Position numbers and translations under genes: made by a program
Part shown: in pieces, positions 43,876-54,100 of the stretch
Position numbering within the stretch: position 1 is the stretch's first letter
Layout: every line of letters starts with the position of its first letter
From: a bacterium
GTDB lineage: Bacteria; Joyebacterota; Joyebacteria; Joyebacterales; Joyebacteraceae
NCBI GenBank assembly: GCA_029990205.1
Contig: JAPEKQ010000011.1
Location: 1-64,000 of the forward strand
Direction of reading: 5' to 3'
DNA length: 64,000 nucleotides
Notes under the pieces: generated by a model
Told to the model about the DNA's origin: nothing
What the model saw: the letters and a program-made list of their open reading frames with translations, nothing else
The model's database searches: none

Positions 43876-45219
43876 TTGCTGGTTCGTGTTGAGGAACTTG
43901 ATGGGTGGAAGCGGAAGCTGCTGGTGGAGCTTTCGGAGGACGACGTCAAGACGAAGAGCGGGGAGCTTCTGAAGAAGGTCGCCGCGGATGTCGAGATGGA
44001 TGGGTTCCGCAAGGGCAAGGCGCCGAAGGCGGTCATCGAACAGCGCTACGGCGCGGAGGCCATGCGGGAGGCTCTCGGGTCGCTGCTGAGCGAAGCGTAT
44101 GTGGCGGCGGTGAAGGAGGCGGGCATCCATCCGGTCTGCGATCCTGACGTTCAGCTTCTCGAGGACCAGCCGACGGATGGCAAGTACACGTTCGCCGCGA
44201 CCGTCGCCGTGAAGCCGGAGTTCGAGGTCGGCGATCTGTCCGCTCTCGAGTTCACCGAGCAGGTGCCGATCGTCAGCGACGATGATGTGGGGCGCGCGGT
44301 CGAGGAGCTTCGCGAGGCCAAGGCCGAGCTCGTTGCTCCGGGACGTCCTTCGGCGTCGGGCGACTTCGTCGTGATCGATTACGACAAGCTCGATGACGAC
44401 GGGAAGCCGGAGCCGGAGACCGGCCAGAAGGACTTTCCCTGCGAACTCGGAACCGGCAGACTGCCGGCCGAGCTCGAGGAAGCGCTCGTAGGAGTCAGCG
44501 TCGGCGAGCAGAAGGACGTCACGATCAACTACCCGGACGACTACGGCCACGCCGAACTCGCCGGGAAGTCGATCTCGTTCGGTGTGACCATCAAGGACGT
44601 TCGCGCGAAGCGGCTCCCGGTCGTGGACGATGAGTTCGCCCGGTCGCTTGGTCCGTTCGAGACGCTCCTGGACCTTCGGGTGAAGGTCAGAGGCCAGCTC
44701 GAGGAGCAGGCGAAGGGTATGGCGCGGGAACGGCTGTACTCCGATATCGTCGGCCGCGTCGTCGAGCAGACCGAGTTCGAGTTGCCGGAGTGCATGACCG
44801 ACGACCGGCTCGACCGGATGTTCGAGCGGATGAAGAAGGAAGCCGGTGACGGCGCGCCGGAACCCGACCGCGCGGAGTTCGACAAGACGTACCGCGAGAT
44901 GACCGGTCAGCGGATCCGCGCCGAGCTCATCCTGAGCACGTTCGCGTCGGAGAACGGCGTCGAGGTGACCGAGGATGACGTCAAGAAACGGATAGCCGAG
45001 CTTGCAGAGCAGCAGGGGAGAGACCCCGCGGCCGCGTACGACGAGCTCAAGGGCACCGAGATGTTCGACGAGATGTACCGCGAGCTCGAGGACCGGCTCT
45101 GGCTGGAGAAGGTGCACGAGCAGCTCGTCGACAAGGTCAAGGTGACCACGGAGTCCATCGAACTGCCGGCGTCCGATCAGGAACAGCCGGATGCAGCTGA
45201 GACGACAAGCGGCGACTGA
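43876..45219 (+). CDS. tig: Trigger factor (ribosome-associated chaperone)
   Basis: The 447-aa protein has the ribosome-binding N-terminal domain with the signature [17 protein letters not shown], a PPIase domain (about residues 150-235, [34 protein letters not shown]) and the helical C-terminal cradle. It folds nascent chains and is a peptidyl-prolyl isomerase. TTG 43876, six bases after AAAGGAG, is preferred over GTG 43852. It leads the usual tig-clpP-lon proteostasis cluster. Confidence 0.92.
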   Translation: MLVRVEELDGWKRKLLVELSEDDVKTKSGELLKKVAADVEMDGFRKGKAPKAVIEQRYGAEAMREALGSLLSEAYVAAVKEAGIHPVCDPDVQLLEDQPTDGKYTFAATVAVKPEFEVGDLSALEFTEQVPIVSDDDVGRAVEELREAKAELVAPGRPSASGDFVVIDYDKLDDDGKPEPETGQKDFPCELGTGRLPAELEEALVGVSVGEQKDVTINYPDDYGHAELAGKSISFGVTIKDVRAKRLPVVDDEFARSLGPFETLLDLRVKVRGQLEEQAKGMARERLYSDIVGRVVEQTEFELPECMTDDRLDRMFERMKKEAGDGAPEPDRAEFDKTYREMTGQRIRAELILSTFASENGVEVTEDDVKKRIAELAEQQGRDPAAAYDELKGTEMFDEMYRELEDRLWLEKVHEQLVDKVKVTTESIELPASDQEQPDAAETTSGD

Positions 45220-45248
45220 CAACCGACACACGCCTAAGGGAGACGTGC

Positions 45249-45848
45249 ATGGGACTCACACCGTTCGTCATCGAGCAGACGCGACTTGGGGAGCGCTCGT
45301 ACGACATCTTCTCGAGGCTTCTCAAGGACAACATCGTATTCATCGGCACGCCGATCGACGACAAGGTTGCGAACATCGTGATCGCGCAGCTGTTGTTCCT
45401 CGAGGCGCAGGACCACGAGCGCGACATCTATCTGTACATCAACAGCCCGGGCGGCTACGTCGCGTCGGGACTCGCGATCTACGATACGATGCAGTACATC
45501 CGGTCGGATGTGCACACGATCTGCATGGGGCAGGCGGCCAGCATGGCGGCCGTCCTTCTGTGCGCGGGGACGAAGGGTAAGCGTTCGGCGCTTCCGCACT
45601 CGAGGGTGATGATCCATCAGCCGATGGGCGGCAGCGAGGGACAGGCGAGCGACATCGAGATCTACGCGAAGGAGATCATTCACATGCGCTCGCAGCTGGT
45701 CGATATCCTCGCCACCCACACGGGGCAGTCGCACGACCAGGTGCTCAAGGACTCCGACCGCAACTTCTTCATGTCGGCGGAGCAGGCGCTCGAGTACGGT
45801 GCGATCGATGAGGTTATCTCCCGGAAGGGTGAGATCACGGGCAAATAG
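45249..45848 (+). CDS. clpP: ClpP protease subunit with Asn in the third triad position
   Basis: The 199-aa serine protease has the nucleophile Ser98 in [11 protein letters not shown] and His123 in [10 protein letters not shown]. Where most ClpPs have Asp172 in a DRD motif, this protein reads SDRNFFMSA, with Asn172. ClpP normally forms a 14-mer that degrades unfolded substrates delivered by ClpX or ClpA. GGGAGA lies upstream. No clpX follows; lon is next, after 141 bases. Confidence 0.92.
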   Translation: MGLTPFVIEQTRLGERSYDIFSRLLKDNIVFIGTPIDDKVANIVIAQLLFLEAQDHERDIYLYINSPGGYVASGLAIYDTMQYIRSDVHTICMGQAASMAAVLLCAGTKGKRSALPHSRVMIHQPMGGSEGQASDIEIYAKEIIHMRSQLVDILATHTGQSHDQVLKDSDRNFFMSAEQALEYGAIDEVISRKGEITGK

Positions 45849-45989
45849 CGGCAGGTTGCGGCGCACAACGGCCGCGGTTATGTTGTGCACAAAGCGGAGG
45901 GCATCTCCGCTTCGTGCCTGGAAGCGGGCTTCGCGGACCAACGCGGTTCGCGATCACACGAGTCAGGCGGACGCACAACAGGAGATATG

Positions 45990-48410
45990 ATGCTTCGAAT
46001 CACGCACGATGACGAGATCATCGAGTTCAGCGAGAAGCTGCCGATCGTTCCGCTCAGGGACCTTGTTCTGTTCCCGCGGATGATCGTGCCGTTGCTCGTT
46101 GGGCGTCCTCGTTCCGTCAGCGCGCTCGAAGAGGTCATGCACGGCGACAAGATGATGTTCGTCGTGACCCAGCGTGAGGCGGAGACGCAGGAGCCGACGT
46201 CGGACGACCTGTACAGGGTTGGCGCCGTCGTGCGCGTACTCCAGCTTCTGAGGCTCCCGGACGGGACGATGAAGGTCCTGGTCGAGGGACTCTCACGGGC
46301 CGTGGTCAAGCGCTTCATCCGTGGCGATACATACATGTCCGCGCGCGTCGAGCTCGTGGACGAGCAGGCCGAACGCTCCGTCGAGACGGAGGCGCTGATG
46401 CGAAGCGTCGCCGGTCAGTTCGAGGAGTACGTTCAGCTCTCGCGCAAGATCCCGCAGGAGGTTCTCGCCTCCGTGTTGAGCATGGACGACGTGTCGCGTT
46501 TCACCGACACCGTCGCCACGCATCTGTCGGGGAAGATCGAGGACAAGCAGCAGATACTCGAGACGCCGGACGTGACCGGTCGCCTGCGCATCCTTGCGCG
46601 CGCCCTGTCCGCGGAGCTCGAGATCCTCAGGCTCGAGCGCAAGATCGAGAACCAGGTGCGGGAGCAGCTCCAGAAGAGTCAGAAGGAGTTCTACCTGCAC
46701 CAGCAGATGAAGGCGATCCAGGAGGAGCTGGGGCAGGAGGGCGACGGGGCGCCCGAGATCGTCGAACTCGAGAAGGCCATCAGTGAGGCGAACATGAGCG
46801 AGGAGGCCGAGAAGAAGGCGCTCTCCGAACTCGACCGTCTCAAGAAGATGTCGCCGATGTCCCCTGAGGCGACCGTTGTCCGCACGTACATCGAGTGGAT
46901 GACGACCGTGCCGTGGGACGAGCGCACGACCGACCGTGAGTCCATCCAGGCGGTCGAGGACATTCTGGAAGAGGACCACTACGGTCTGAAGAAGCCGAAG
47001 GAGAGGATCCTCGAGTACCTGGCCGTCCTGAAGCTGACCTCGAAGGTGAAGGGTCCGATCATGTGTCTGGTCGGTCCTCCGGGCGTCGGCAAGACGTCGC
47101 TCGGCAAGTCGGTCGCCAGAGCTCTCGACAGGAAGTTCGTCCGGGTGTCGCTCGGCGGTGTCCGGGACGAGGCCGAGATCCGCGGTCACCGGCGCACGTA
47201 CATCGGTTCGATGCCGGGGCGCATCATCCAGGGACTCAGGAAGGCCGGTTCGAAGAACCCGGTGTTCCTCCTCGATGAGATCGACAAGATGAGCTCGGAC
47301 TTCCGGGGCGACCCGGCGGCCGCGCTTCTCGAGGTGCTCGATCCCGAGCAGAACTGCGCATTCAACGACCACTACCTCGACGTCGACTTCGACCTGTCCG
47401 AGGTGATGTTCATCACGACGGCGAACGTGCTGCACACGATCCCGCCGGCGCTCGAGGACCGGATGGAGGTCATCCGTCTCCCCGGGTATCTGATCCAGGA
47501 GAAGCTGCACATCGCCCGGAAGTTCCTGGTCCCCAAGCAGATCGAGGCGAACGGTCTCACCGACGTCGACGTGTCGTTCTCGAACGCCGCGCTCGTTCGC
47601 ATCATCGAGGACTACACCCGCGAGTCGGGTGTGAGAAACCTCGAGCGCGAGATCGCCAACATCTGCCGGAAGATCGCGAAGGAGCACGCCGTCGGCAAGC
47701 GCGTGACCAAGCGCGTGTCGCCGCAGGCCGTGAAGCGGTTCCTCGGCATGGCTCGCTTCCTCTCGCAGGAAGTGGAGGTCGAGAACCGCGTGGGCGTCGC
47801 CACCGGGCTGGCATGGACCAGCGTGGGCGGCGAGATCCTCACGGTCGAGGTGCTCACGATGAAGGGCGACGGGCATCTGACGCTCACCGGCAAGCTCGGC
47901 GAGGTCATGCAGGAGTCGGCGAAGGCGGCGCTCTCGTACGCGAAGGCGCACGCGAGCGAACTCGGCATCGACGAGGACGCGCTCGCGACCACCGACATCC
48001 ACATCCACGTTCCGGAGGGAGCGATCCCGAAGGACGGGCCGTCCGCCGGCATCGCCATGGCGACGGCGCTCGTTTCGGCGCTGACGAATCGGCCGACCGT
48101 GCCGGATGTCGCGATGACCGGTGAGATCACGCTCGGCGGCAAGGTGCTGCCGATCGGCGGGCTGAACGAGAAGGCGGTCGCCGCGCATCGCGCGCGCGTC
48201 AAGACGCTCGTCATCCCGAAGCGGAATGAGAAGGACGTCGCGGAGCTGCCCAAGGAGGTCAAGCGCGACCTCGATATCAGGCTCGTCGGCTGTCTCGACG
48301 AGGTGCTGGCTGTCGCGTTCGAGAACTGGGTTCCCGAGAACGTCAAATGCGCGGAGGTTCCGGAGGAACGCCGTCCCGAACCCCCGTTGACGCCGGCAGC
48401 GCCGAACTAG
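45990..48410 (+). CDS. lon: ATP-dependent protease Lon
   Basis: The 806-aa protein has the LAN N-domain (LPIVPLRDLVLFPRMIVPLLVG), a coiled region, the AAA+ module with Walker A VGPPGVGKTSLGKS and Walker B FLLDEIDKM, and the LonC protease domain with the Ser/Lys dyad in PKDGPSAGIAMATAL and GLNEKAVAAHRA. It removes damaged or regulatory proteins in the cytoplasm. Of two consecutive ATGs, 45990 is five bases after AGGAG and preferred. Confidence 0.95.
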   Translation: MLRITHDDEIIEFSEKLPIVPLRDLVLFPRMIVPLLVGRPRSVSALEEVMHGDKMMFVVTQREAETQEPTSDDLYRVGAVVRVLQLLRLPDGTMKVLVEGLSRAVVKRFIRGDTYMSARVELVDEQAERSVETEALMRSVAGQFEEYVQLSRKIPQEVLASVLSMDDVSRFTDTVATHLSGKIEDKQQILETPDVTGRLRILARALSAELEILRLERKIENQVREQLQKSQKEFYLHQQMKAIQEELGQEGDGAPEIVELEKAISEANMSEEAEKKALSELDRLKKMSPMSPEATVVRTYIEWMTTVPWDERTTDRESIQAVEDILEEDHYGLKKPKERILEYLAVLKLTSKVKGPIMCLVGPPGVGKTSLGKSVARALDRKFVRVSLGGVRDEAEIRGHRRTYIGSMPGRIIQGLRKAGSKNPVFLLDEIDKMSSDFRGDPAAALLEVLDPEQNCAFNDHYLDVDFDLSEVMFITTANVLHTIPPALEDRMEVIRLPGYLIQEKLHIARKFLVPKQIEANGLTDVDVSFSNAALVRIIEDYTRESGVRNLEREIANICRKIAKEHAVGKRVTKRVSPQAVKRFLGMARFLSQEVEVENRVGVATGLAWTSVGGEILTVEVLTMKGDGHLTLTGKLGEVMQESAKAALSYAKAHASELGIDEDALATTDIHIHVPEGAIPKDGPSAGIAMATALVSALTNRPTVPDVAMTGEITLGGKVLPIGGLNEKAVAAHRARVKTLVIPKRNEKDVAELPKEVKRDLDIRLVGCLDEVLAVAFENWVPENVKCAEVPEERRPEPPLTPAAPN

Positions 48411-48432
48411 TCCAGAAGCAGATACGCCGGAA

Positions 48433-48463
48433 GAGGGGGTCTCGCGAAAGCGGGACCCCTTCT
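48433..48463 (+). terminator. Terminator after lon
   Basis: A GC-rich stem (GGGGTCTCGC pairing with GCGGGACCCC, one G-U) with GAAA loop and a CTTCTCATTT tail. Confidence 0.75.
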
Positions 48464-48533
48464 CATTTGCCCTCTCGTGGTATGATATGCGACGGGTCGA
48501 ATCGCCGGACGGGTCCTGATCACAGGTGGAACG

Positions 48534-49133
48534 ATGAAGATCAACAACGCGGAGTTCATGCTTGGCGCCGCGAGCATCAAGCAGCTGCCTCACGGTGGTC
48601 TGCCGGAGATCGCCCTCGCGGGGCGGTCGAACGTCGGGAAGTCGTCGCTCCTCAATAAGTCGATGGGGCGGAAGAGTCTTGCCAGGATCTCGCAGACGCC
48701 GGGGAAGACCCGCGAGCTCAATCTCTATCTCATTGAGAAGAAGCTGATCATCGTTGACCTGCCGGGCTACGGGTTCGCCAAGGTCCCGCTGAAGGTCAAG
48801 GAGAAGTGGGGGAGGCTCATCGAGGCCTACCTGCACGAGCGGGAGGAGCTTGCGGGCATCGTCCATCTCGTTGATATCCGGCACGCTCCGTCGAAGGAAG
48901 ATGTCCAGATGCACGAGTGGATCAAGCACTTCGGTTTGCTGTCGTTGATTGCGGCGACGAAGGCTGATAAGATACCTAGAGGGCGGCGTCAGGCCGCCGT
49001 TTCAACGATACGGAAGGCTCTTGAGCCCGACGATGCGACACCGATCGTCCCGTTCTCGGCTGTTGCCGGTGACGGTGTGAAGGAAGTTCTCTCGTGGATG
49101 TGGGAGACGGCGGGGTCGCGCCAGACAGGGTAG
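48534..49133 (+). CDS. engB: Ribosome biogenesis GTPase EngB/YsxC
   Basis: This 199-aa TrmE-Era-EngA-EngB-Septin family GTPase has G1 AGRSNVGKSSLLN, the G2 region SQTPGKTREL, G3 DLPGYGFA, G4 TKAD and G5 FSAVAGDG. It acts in maturation of the large ribosomal subunit. It is separated from lon by a terminator and probably has its own promoter, though none is convincing. GGTGGAACG precedes ATG 48534. Confidence 0.92.
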   Translation: MKINNAEFMLGAASIKQLPHGGLPEIALAGRSNVGKSSLLNKSMGRKSLARISQTPGKTRELNLYLIEKKLIIVDLPGYGFAKVPLKVKEKWGRLIEAYLHEREELAGIVHLVDIRHAPSKEDVQMHEWIKHFGLLSLIAATKADKIPRGRRQAAVSTIRKALEPDDATPIVPFSAVAGDGVKEVLSWMWETAGSRQTG

Positions 49134-49154
49134 TGCGGTTGCGTGGAGGGTGCC

Positions 49155-50309
49155 ATGACGAAGAAGTCGACGAATTCCAAGCTGTTCACGCCCGGTCCGA
49201 CGAAGATTCCGGGCGGCGTGCTCAATGCGGTGGGGAAGCAGGTGCTTCATCACCGGACTCCGCAGTTCTCCGAGAAGGTCCGGCACGTCCAGGACGAGAT
49301 CGGTCGACTGCTGACGACGCACAATGACGTGTTGCTCTTCACGTGCTCGGGTACGGGTATGATGGAGGCCGCGGTTGCCAACCTGATGACCCGCGGCGGC
49401 AAAGCCGTCTGTCTGATGAACGGCGTGTTCGGCACGCGGTGGCGCGACATCTGCCAGGTGTACGGTGTCGAGGCCGTCGAGTACGAGGTCGAGTGGGGGA
49501 AGAGTCACGACCCCGCGAAGCTCGACGAGATCCTTGCGCAGCACCCCGACGCGAAGGCGGTCTTCGCCATTCACAGTGAGACATCGACCGGCGCGCTCAA
49601 CGACATCCAGGCGCTCGCCCGTGTCACCGCCAAGCACGAGACGGCCATTGTTGTCGATGCGACGTCGAGCGTCGGCGTGCACGCGATCCGGATGGACGAG
49701 TGGGGCGTCGACGTGCTGGTTGCGGGAACGCAGAAGGCCATGATGACACCTCCGGGCATCGCGTTCGTCGCCATCAACGGGAACGGCTGGTCGCTCGTGA
49801 ACCAGTCCGATCTCCCGAAGTTCTACTTCGACTTCACAACGACCTGGAAGCGGCTCCAGCAGAAGGGCCAGACCCCGTACACGCCCGCGGTCTCGCTTGT
49901 CTACGGTCTCGAGGTCGCACTCGAGATGATGGAGACCGAGGGATGGGACGAGGTGTACGCGCGCCATGCGCGGATGGGCGAGGCGACGCGGGCCGCCGTC
50001 ACGGCTCTCGGATTCGGCGTGCTGCCCGAGCATCCGGCCAACGGTGTGACCGTGGCCGTCTGTCCGGAGCACATCGATGCGAATCAGATCGTTCGGACGC
50101 TCGACGACGACTTCGGTGTCCGTGTTGCCGGCGGCCAGCTGACGCTCTCGGGCCAGGTGTTCCGGATCGGTCACATGGGCGGCATCCGGGAGCGCGATCT
50201 GCCGATGGTCATCGGCGCGCTCGAGCGTGGTATGATCAAGCTCGGGCACAAGATCGAGCCCGGCACCGGCCTCGCCGCGCTCCAGCAGGTGCTGCTGAAA
50301 ACGGACTAG
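49155..50309 (+). CDS. Serine-pyruvate/alanine-glyoxylate family aminotransferase
   Basis: The 384-aa class V aminotransferase has the opening LFTPGPTKIPGGVLNAV, LFTCSGTGMMEAAVANL, AIHSETSTGALNDI, VVDATSSVGVHAIRMDEWGVD, and the PLP lysine in LVAGTQKAMMTPPGIAFVA. Related enzymes use alanine/glyoxylate, serine/pyruvate or 2-aminoethylphosphonate; its use in serine or glycine metabolism is plausible but unproved. ATG 49155 follows GGAGGG; GTG 49143 is an alternative. Confidence 0.85.
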   Translation: MTKKSTNSKLFTPGPTKIPGGVLNAVGKQVLHHRTPQFSEKVRHVQDEIGRLLTTHNDVLLFTCSGTGMMEAAVANLMTRGGKAVCLMNGVFGTRWRDICQVYGVEAVEYEVEWGKSHDPAKLDEILAQHPDAKAVFAIHSETSTGALNDIQALARVTAKHETAIVVDATSSVGVHAIRMDEWGVDVLVAGTQKAMMTPPGIAFVAINGNGWSLVNQSDLPKFYFDFTTTWKRLQQKGQTPYTPAVSLVYGLEVALEMMETEGWDEVYARHARMGEATRAAVTALGFGVLPEHPANGVTVAVCPEHIDANQIVRTLDDDFGVRVAGGQLTLSGQVFRIGHMGGIRERDLPMVIGALERGMIKLGHKIEPGTGLAALQQVLLKTD

Positions 50310-50320
50310 CACATTGGATC

Positions 50321-50396
50321 GGGCCGTTAGCTCAGTCGGTAGAGCACCTGCCTTTTAAGCAGGGAGTCGCTGGTTCGAGACCAGCACGGCCCACCA
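50321..50396 (+). tRNA. tRNA-Lys (anticodon UUU), CCA encoded
   Basis: A 76-base cloverleaf: acceptor GGGCCGT pairs with ACGGCCC, anticodon stem CCTGC/GCAGG with loop CTTTTAA, T-loop GGTTCGAGACC and a genomic CCA. Confidence 0.95.
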
Positions 50397-50425
50397 CCAC
50401 CGCGGGCCGGGAAAGGGGTGACACG

Positions 50426-50665
50426 ATGGAGATGCCGCAGTTCTGTCATTCGTGTGGAATGCCTCTGAACATGCCTGACGCGAAGGGTCTGTCGGAGACT
50501 CACTGCAAGCACTGCACCGACGACGAGGGGAACCTCAAGGCGCGTGAGGACATCCGGCAGGGCATGGCCCACTGGATCGCGCAGTGGCAGAAGGTCGATG
50601 AGGCCACTGCCCTCAAGCGTGCAGAGCACTACATGCGAGCGATGCCGGAGTGGGCTGACGACTAG
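50426..50665 (+). CDS. Small zinc-ribbon protein
   Basis: The 79-aa protein has two CxxC knuckles (FCHSCGMPL near residue 7 and HCKHCTDDEGN near residue 32), then a helical tail (REDIRQGMAHWIAQWQKV). This matches the putative zinc-ribbon domain PF12674. Its function is unknown; such proteins may act as small regulators or zinc-dependent partners. ATG 50426 has GAAAGGGG upstream. It lies between two tRNA genes and is probably transcribed with them. Confidence 0.82.
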   Translation: MEMPQFCHSCGMPLNMPDAKGLSETHCKHCTDDEGNLKAREDIRQGMAHWIAQWQKVDEATALKRAEHYMRAMPEWADD

Positions 50666-50732
50666 TCGGGCGTACGCCGGACGCCGCTTGCGGTTCGGGC
50701 CGGCACGGCTAGATTGCATGACGAGCAGATAC

Positions 50733-50807
50733 GTCCCCATCGTCTAGGGGTTAGGACACCGCCCTTTCACGGCGGCAACACGGGTTCGAATCCCGTTGGG
50801 GATGCCA
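50733..50807 (+). tRNA. tRNA-Glu (anticodon UUC), CCA encoded
   Basis: A 75-base cloverleaf: acceptor GTCCCCA pairs with TGGGGAT, discriminator G, anticodon stem CCGCC/GGCGG with loop CTTTCAC, T-loop GGTTCGAATCC and a genomic CCA that overlaps the next hairpin. Confidence 0.95.
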
Positions 50808-50848
50808 CAACAAGAAGCGGGCCGCTATGCGGCCCGCTTCTTGTTGTG
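50806..50848 (+). terminator. Perfect 20-bp hairpin abutting tRNA-Glu
   Basis: Two perfect 20-base arms beginning CACAACAAGAAG enclose a TAT loop. The left arm starts inside the tRNA CCA end. It probably terminates the tRNA transcript and may affect 3' processing. Confidence 0.75.
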
Positions 50849-51073
50849 CCCCGCGGGAATGGAGAACCCGTAGGGTTCGGGACCCTGCGCGCCGCACGGC
50901 GCGCATACCAGGAGACGCGGCGCAGCCGCGACACTGGGGTCCGCGAGTGGTCGGTGCGAAGCACCGGAGCGCGAGCAATCCCGTTGAGGCAGGCGGCGAA
51001 GCCGCCACATCAGGCAAAGGTGGCGCGGTCGCGAAGCGGCCGACGCCAGCCAATCCCGTTGGCGCCCCCACAA
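50849..51073. repeat. Hairpin-rich tract after tRNA-Glu with echoes of the tRNA 3' end
   Basis: No protein or complete tRNA is supported here. Short palindromes occur in series (GCGCGCCGCACGGCGCGC, GCGGCGCAGCCGC, GGTGCGAAGCACC, GGCGGCGAAGCCGCC). The string AATCCCGTTG, part of the tRNA-Glu T arm and acceptor, recurs near 50979 and 51052. This could be a REP-like cluster or decayed tRNA-derived repeats. Confidence 0.6.
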
Positions 51074-51105
51074 AGAGAGAGGCCGGCAATCGCCGGCCTC
51101 TCTCT
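51074..51105. terminator. Perfect 14-bp hairpin, terminator of the gingipain-like gene
   Basis: AGAGAGAGGCCGGC pairs perfectly across an AATC loop, 35 bases past the stop codon on the minus strand. Confidence 0.7.
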
Positions 51106-51139
51106 ATAAGTACTGCTGTGATCTCAGACAAGCTGGCTG

Positions 51140-54100
51140 CTACTTCACCAGCACCATCTTGCTCGTCGCTTCGAACTCGCCCGCGCGCAGTCTGGCGAGA
51201 TAGACACCAGTCGCGACCTGACGGCCGTCGTTGTCTCGCCCATCCCACGTCATGCCCTGACGCCCGGCGGGAAGCTCACGAGCCTCCAGCGTCCTGACAA
51301 CGCGCCCACTCACGTCGAGCACGTCGATCCGAACGTCGGCCTGGTTGGGCAGCGTGAAGGAGATCCGCGTCATCGGGTTGAACGGGTTGGGGAAGTTCCC
51401 CTCCAGCTTGAAGGCCATCGGGACATCGGAGACCGAGGTGTCGTCGTCAACCTCGAGGTCGACCGTCACGACCTCCGGACTGCCGGCGGCGTTGTGGCTG
51501 ACCATGACGTAGGCCCGGTAGGTGCCATCGGCCATTCCTGTTGCATCGTAGTGGAGCGTCAGGATGTCAGTCTCACCCTGCGCACACTGACCCGACTCCG
51601 GCGTGACCGACAGCCAGTCCACCGGCTGGAAGATCGTGAAGACACCATCGCCGGTGTCCGTGACGGAATCGTCGAGACTGCTGACCCGCATCAGACAGAC
51701 CGCGGAGCTCGGACCGGTGACGTCCCAGGTGAAGGAACCATCGTTCGCGGTCGAGGCGGCCAGCGACTCCCAGCTGGAACCGTTGTCGCGGCTGAGGTCG
51801 ATCTTCACGTCGGCCAGGCTGCCGGAGTAGTCCCAGGTGATGGTCTCGGTGGATCCGATGGCCAGCATCTCGCCGCCGTTCGGGGCGGTGACGGTGACCG
51901 TCGGTCCGGAGACCGTCAGACTGATGGTCCCGCTCAGACTGTGCGGTGTTGAACCGTAGACGTCACCGTCCATGGTCCAGGCGATGTCCTGCGTGCCGCT
52001 GAGTCCCGAGCCGAAGGTGACGTTGACAGTCGCCGTGGCGGTCTCACCGCCGTAGATCACTCCCCAGCCGGATGAGCCTTCGCCATGCCAGGAGACGACG
52101 GCGCCAGCGCCGGTGCCGTTGTTGGTATCCATCGCGCCACCCGAGCCGCCGACGAAGTTGGTCGAGGAGTTGACCACCACGCCCGCCGGGAAGTCGAGAC
52201 TCGCGTCCTGAATCCACTCGGAATCGGTGCTGCCGTTGTAGATGGTGAACGTCAGGTCGACGGTCGTGCCGGGCAGGTACTGAGTGGCATCACAGGTGAA
52301 GGTCGACCCGGCGATGCTCCTGTCAGACCTGGTCGGCTCCTCGGCCTGTATCGCGACGGTGTAGACCAGCACCGAGCCGGTCTCGCCGAGGTTGCTGACC
52401 TGCAGCTCGTCGGTTCCCGTCTCGTCGGGCGCGAGCGTCTTGCTGAACGCGGTGGAACTCAGGGCAACCTGCGGTGCGGCCAGCGCGATGTCCTCAACAT
52501 GGGGGACGCGGTTCTGGGCCATCACCACCATGTGCAGGTCCACTCCCGGGGAGAGCGCGGTGAAGAAGCTGATCACCTCGGTACCGGATGCTCCGACCGT
52601 GCCGGCTCCTACGAGAGTGCCGTTCTGCGTGAGCCCGACGTAGCTGCCCGGGTCGGCTGAGACGGTGATCGAGGAGGACCCCAGGGCTGACGTGCTGACC
52701 GAGTTGGCCGAGGGCACGCCGAGGAACGTGCTCAGGGAGGGGTCTCCCATGAGGTTGTAGATGTTCCAGTAGTAGCTGGTCAAGCTGGAGCCGGCCTCGG
52801 TGACGGCCAGGTTCCCGCAGAAGATGATGGCGTCGTTGACCACGTACCACTGGGTCATGGCCTCGCCGTGGTCGTGGAACAGACCATCGTACGCGCCCAT
52901 CCCGGTGCTCTCGTACGGATAGGCGGTCCCGTTGATCTGGGAGGAGGAGTGATACCCGACTCCCCACCAGTAGTCCTCGTCCCAGTAGGTGTTGTTGCTG
53001 CCGCCGATGTAGCCGATGGCGCCCTTGTCGGCCGCCCGCAGCCACGTCTCGGCGAAGCACTCGCTGTAGTCGTATGTGCTGGTCACGCAGCAGTTGCCGA
53101 TGGCCAGGCAGTACTTCCCGCTGTTGCTCAGGCTGTTGACGTTGGACTGGGTGAAGCTTGGGTCGGCCCAGGAGGTCGTGCTGCCGTGAGCCGTGTAGTT
53201 GATGAAGCCAACGCCGTCGCTGACCGTCTGGATGATCGCCGAGCTGGCGCTTCCGGAGGCCGGGTAGAGATAGGTGTTGCTTGATATGCCGTGCGCGGCG
53301 TTGAAGTAGTGCGTCGTGCCGTAGTTGAGCTGGCCGTTGCCGTGAGTCGTGGCATAGCTGGCGTCGACGCCGGCGATCAGGGTGACCTCCCCGAGGTAGC
53401 TCGGGTCGGGCATCGTGTACTGGTCGTACATCATGGTCTTGTCGAGGATCGCCTGCAGCTGGGTGCTGTTGGTCGCTGAGAAGCGGCCGTAGTAGATGTC
53501 CGGGATCTCGTCACCGTCCACCGCGCAGTAGGGTCGGTCGGTGGCGTCTCCGCTGACCGAGAACGTCGGGCACTCCGCGACATCACCCACGAAGATCACG
53601 AAGCTCGGAGCCGGGAGCTCGAGAGTGGCGTTGTTGTAGAGGTCGTGGATGTAGCTCTGGATGGAGGCGGTGGTCGACCCCACCTCGGCGCTGCCGATGA
53701 CACCGACCACGACATGGAACCCGCGCTCGGTCTTCCAGTCCACGAAGTCCTGCAGCTGTGTCTCGAACGAAGACGGGGTGATGATCACCATGGTCACGAC
53801 GTCACCCACCAGGTCCGGGTAGTCGTCGTGCTCGCCTCTCTCAGCGAAACCGGCCACACGGTCGTAGACCGGCTTGAAGAAATGGCTGTTGGTCCTGGCC
53901 CACAGATCATCTCCCGCGGCCTCGTCGCCGCCCTCGAAGACGACTCGCACATCGAGCGACTCGAAGACGACAAGACGGTTCGTCTCGGGGTAGTACTCCA
54001 CCGGCGAGATCTCGACACGGGCCAGATCCATGGCGCGCAGGCGGCCGAGCCCGGCGACCCCGGCGAGGTCCTGGGCCACCCTGTTCGCCTGGTAAGCGTT

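Noticed and set aside
43870-45231. 453-aa open frame antisense to tig
   Set aside because: Shadow of the trigger factor gene with biased His/Arg/Leu composition and no recognisable motif.
46293-48929. 878-aa open frame antisense to lon
   Set aside because: It is Arg/Leu/Asp-rich shadow sequence typical of GC-rich DNA, with no domain, start signal or signal peptide; Lon on the + strand is unmistakable.
50849-51073. Possible CRISPR array
   Set aside because: Palindromes differ in sequence and spacing; there are no regular repeats with unique spacers and no cas genes.
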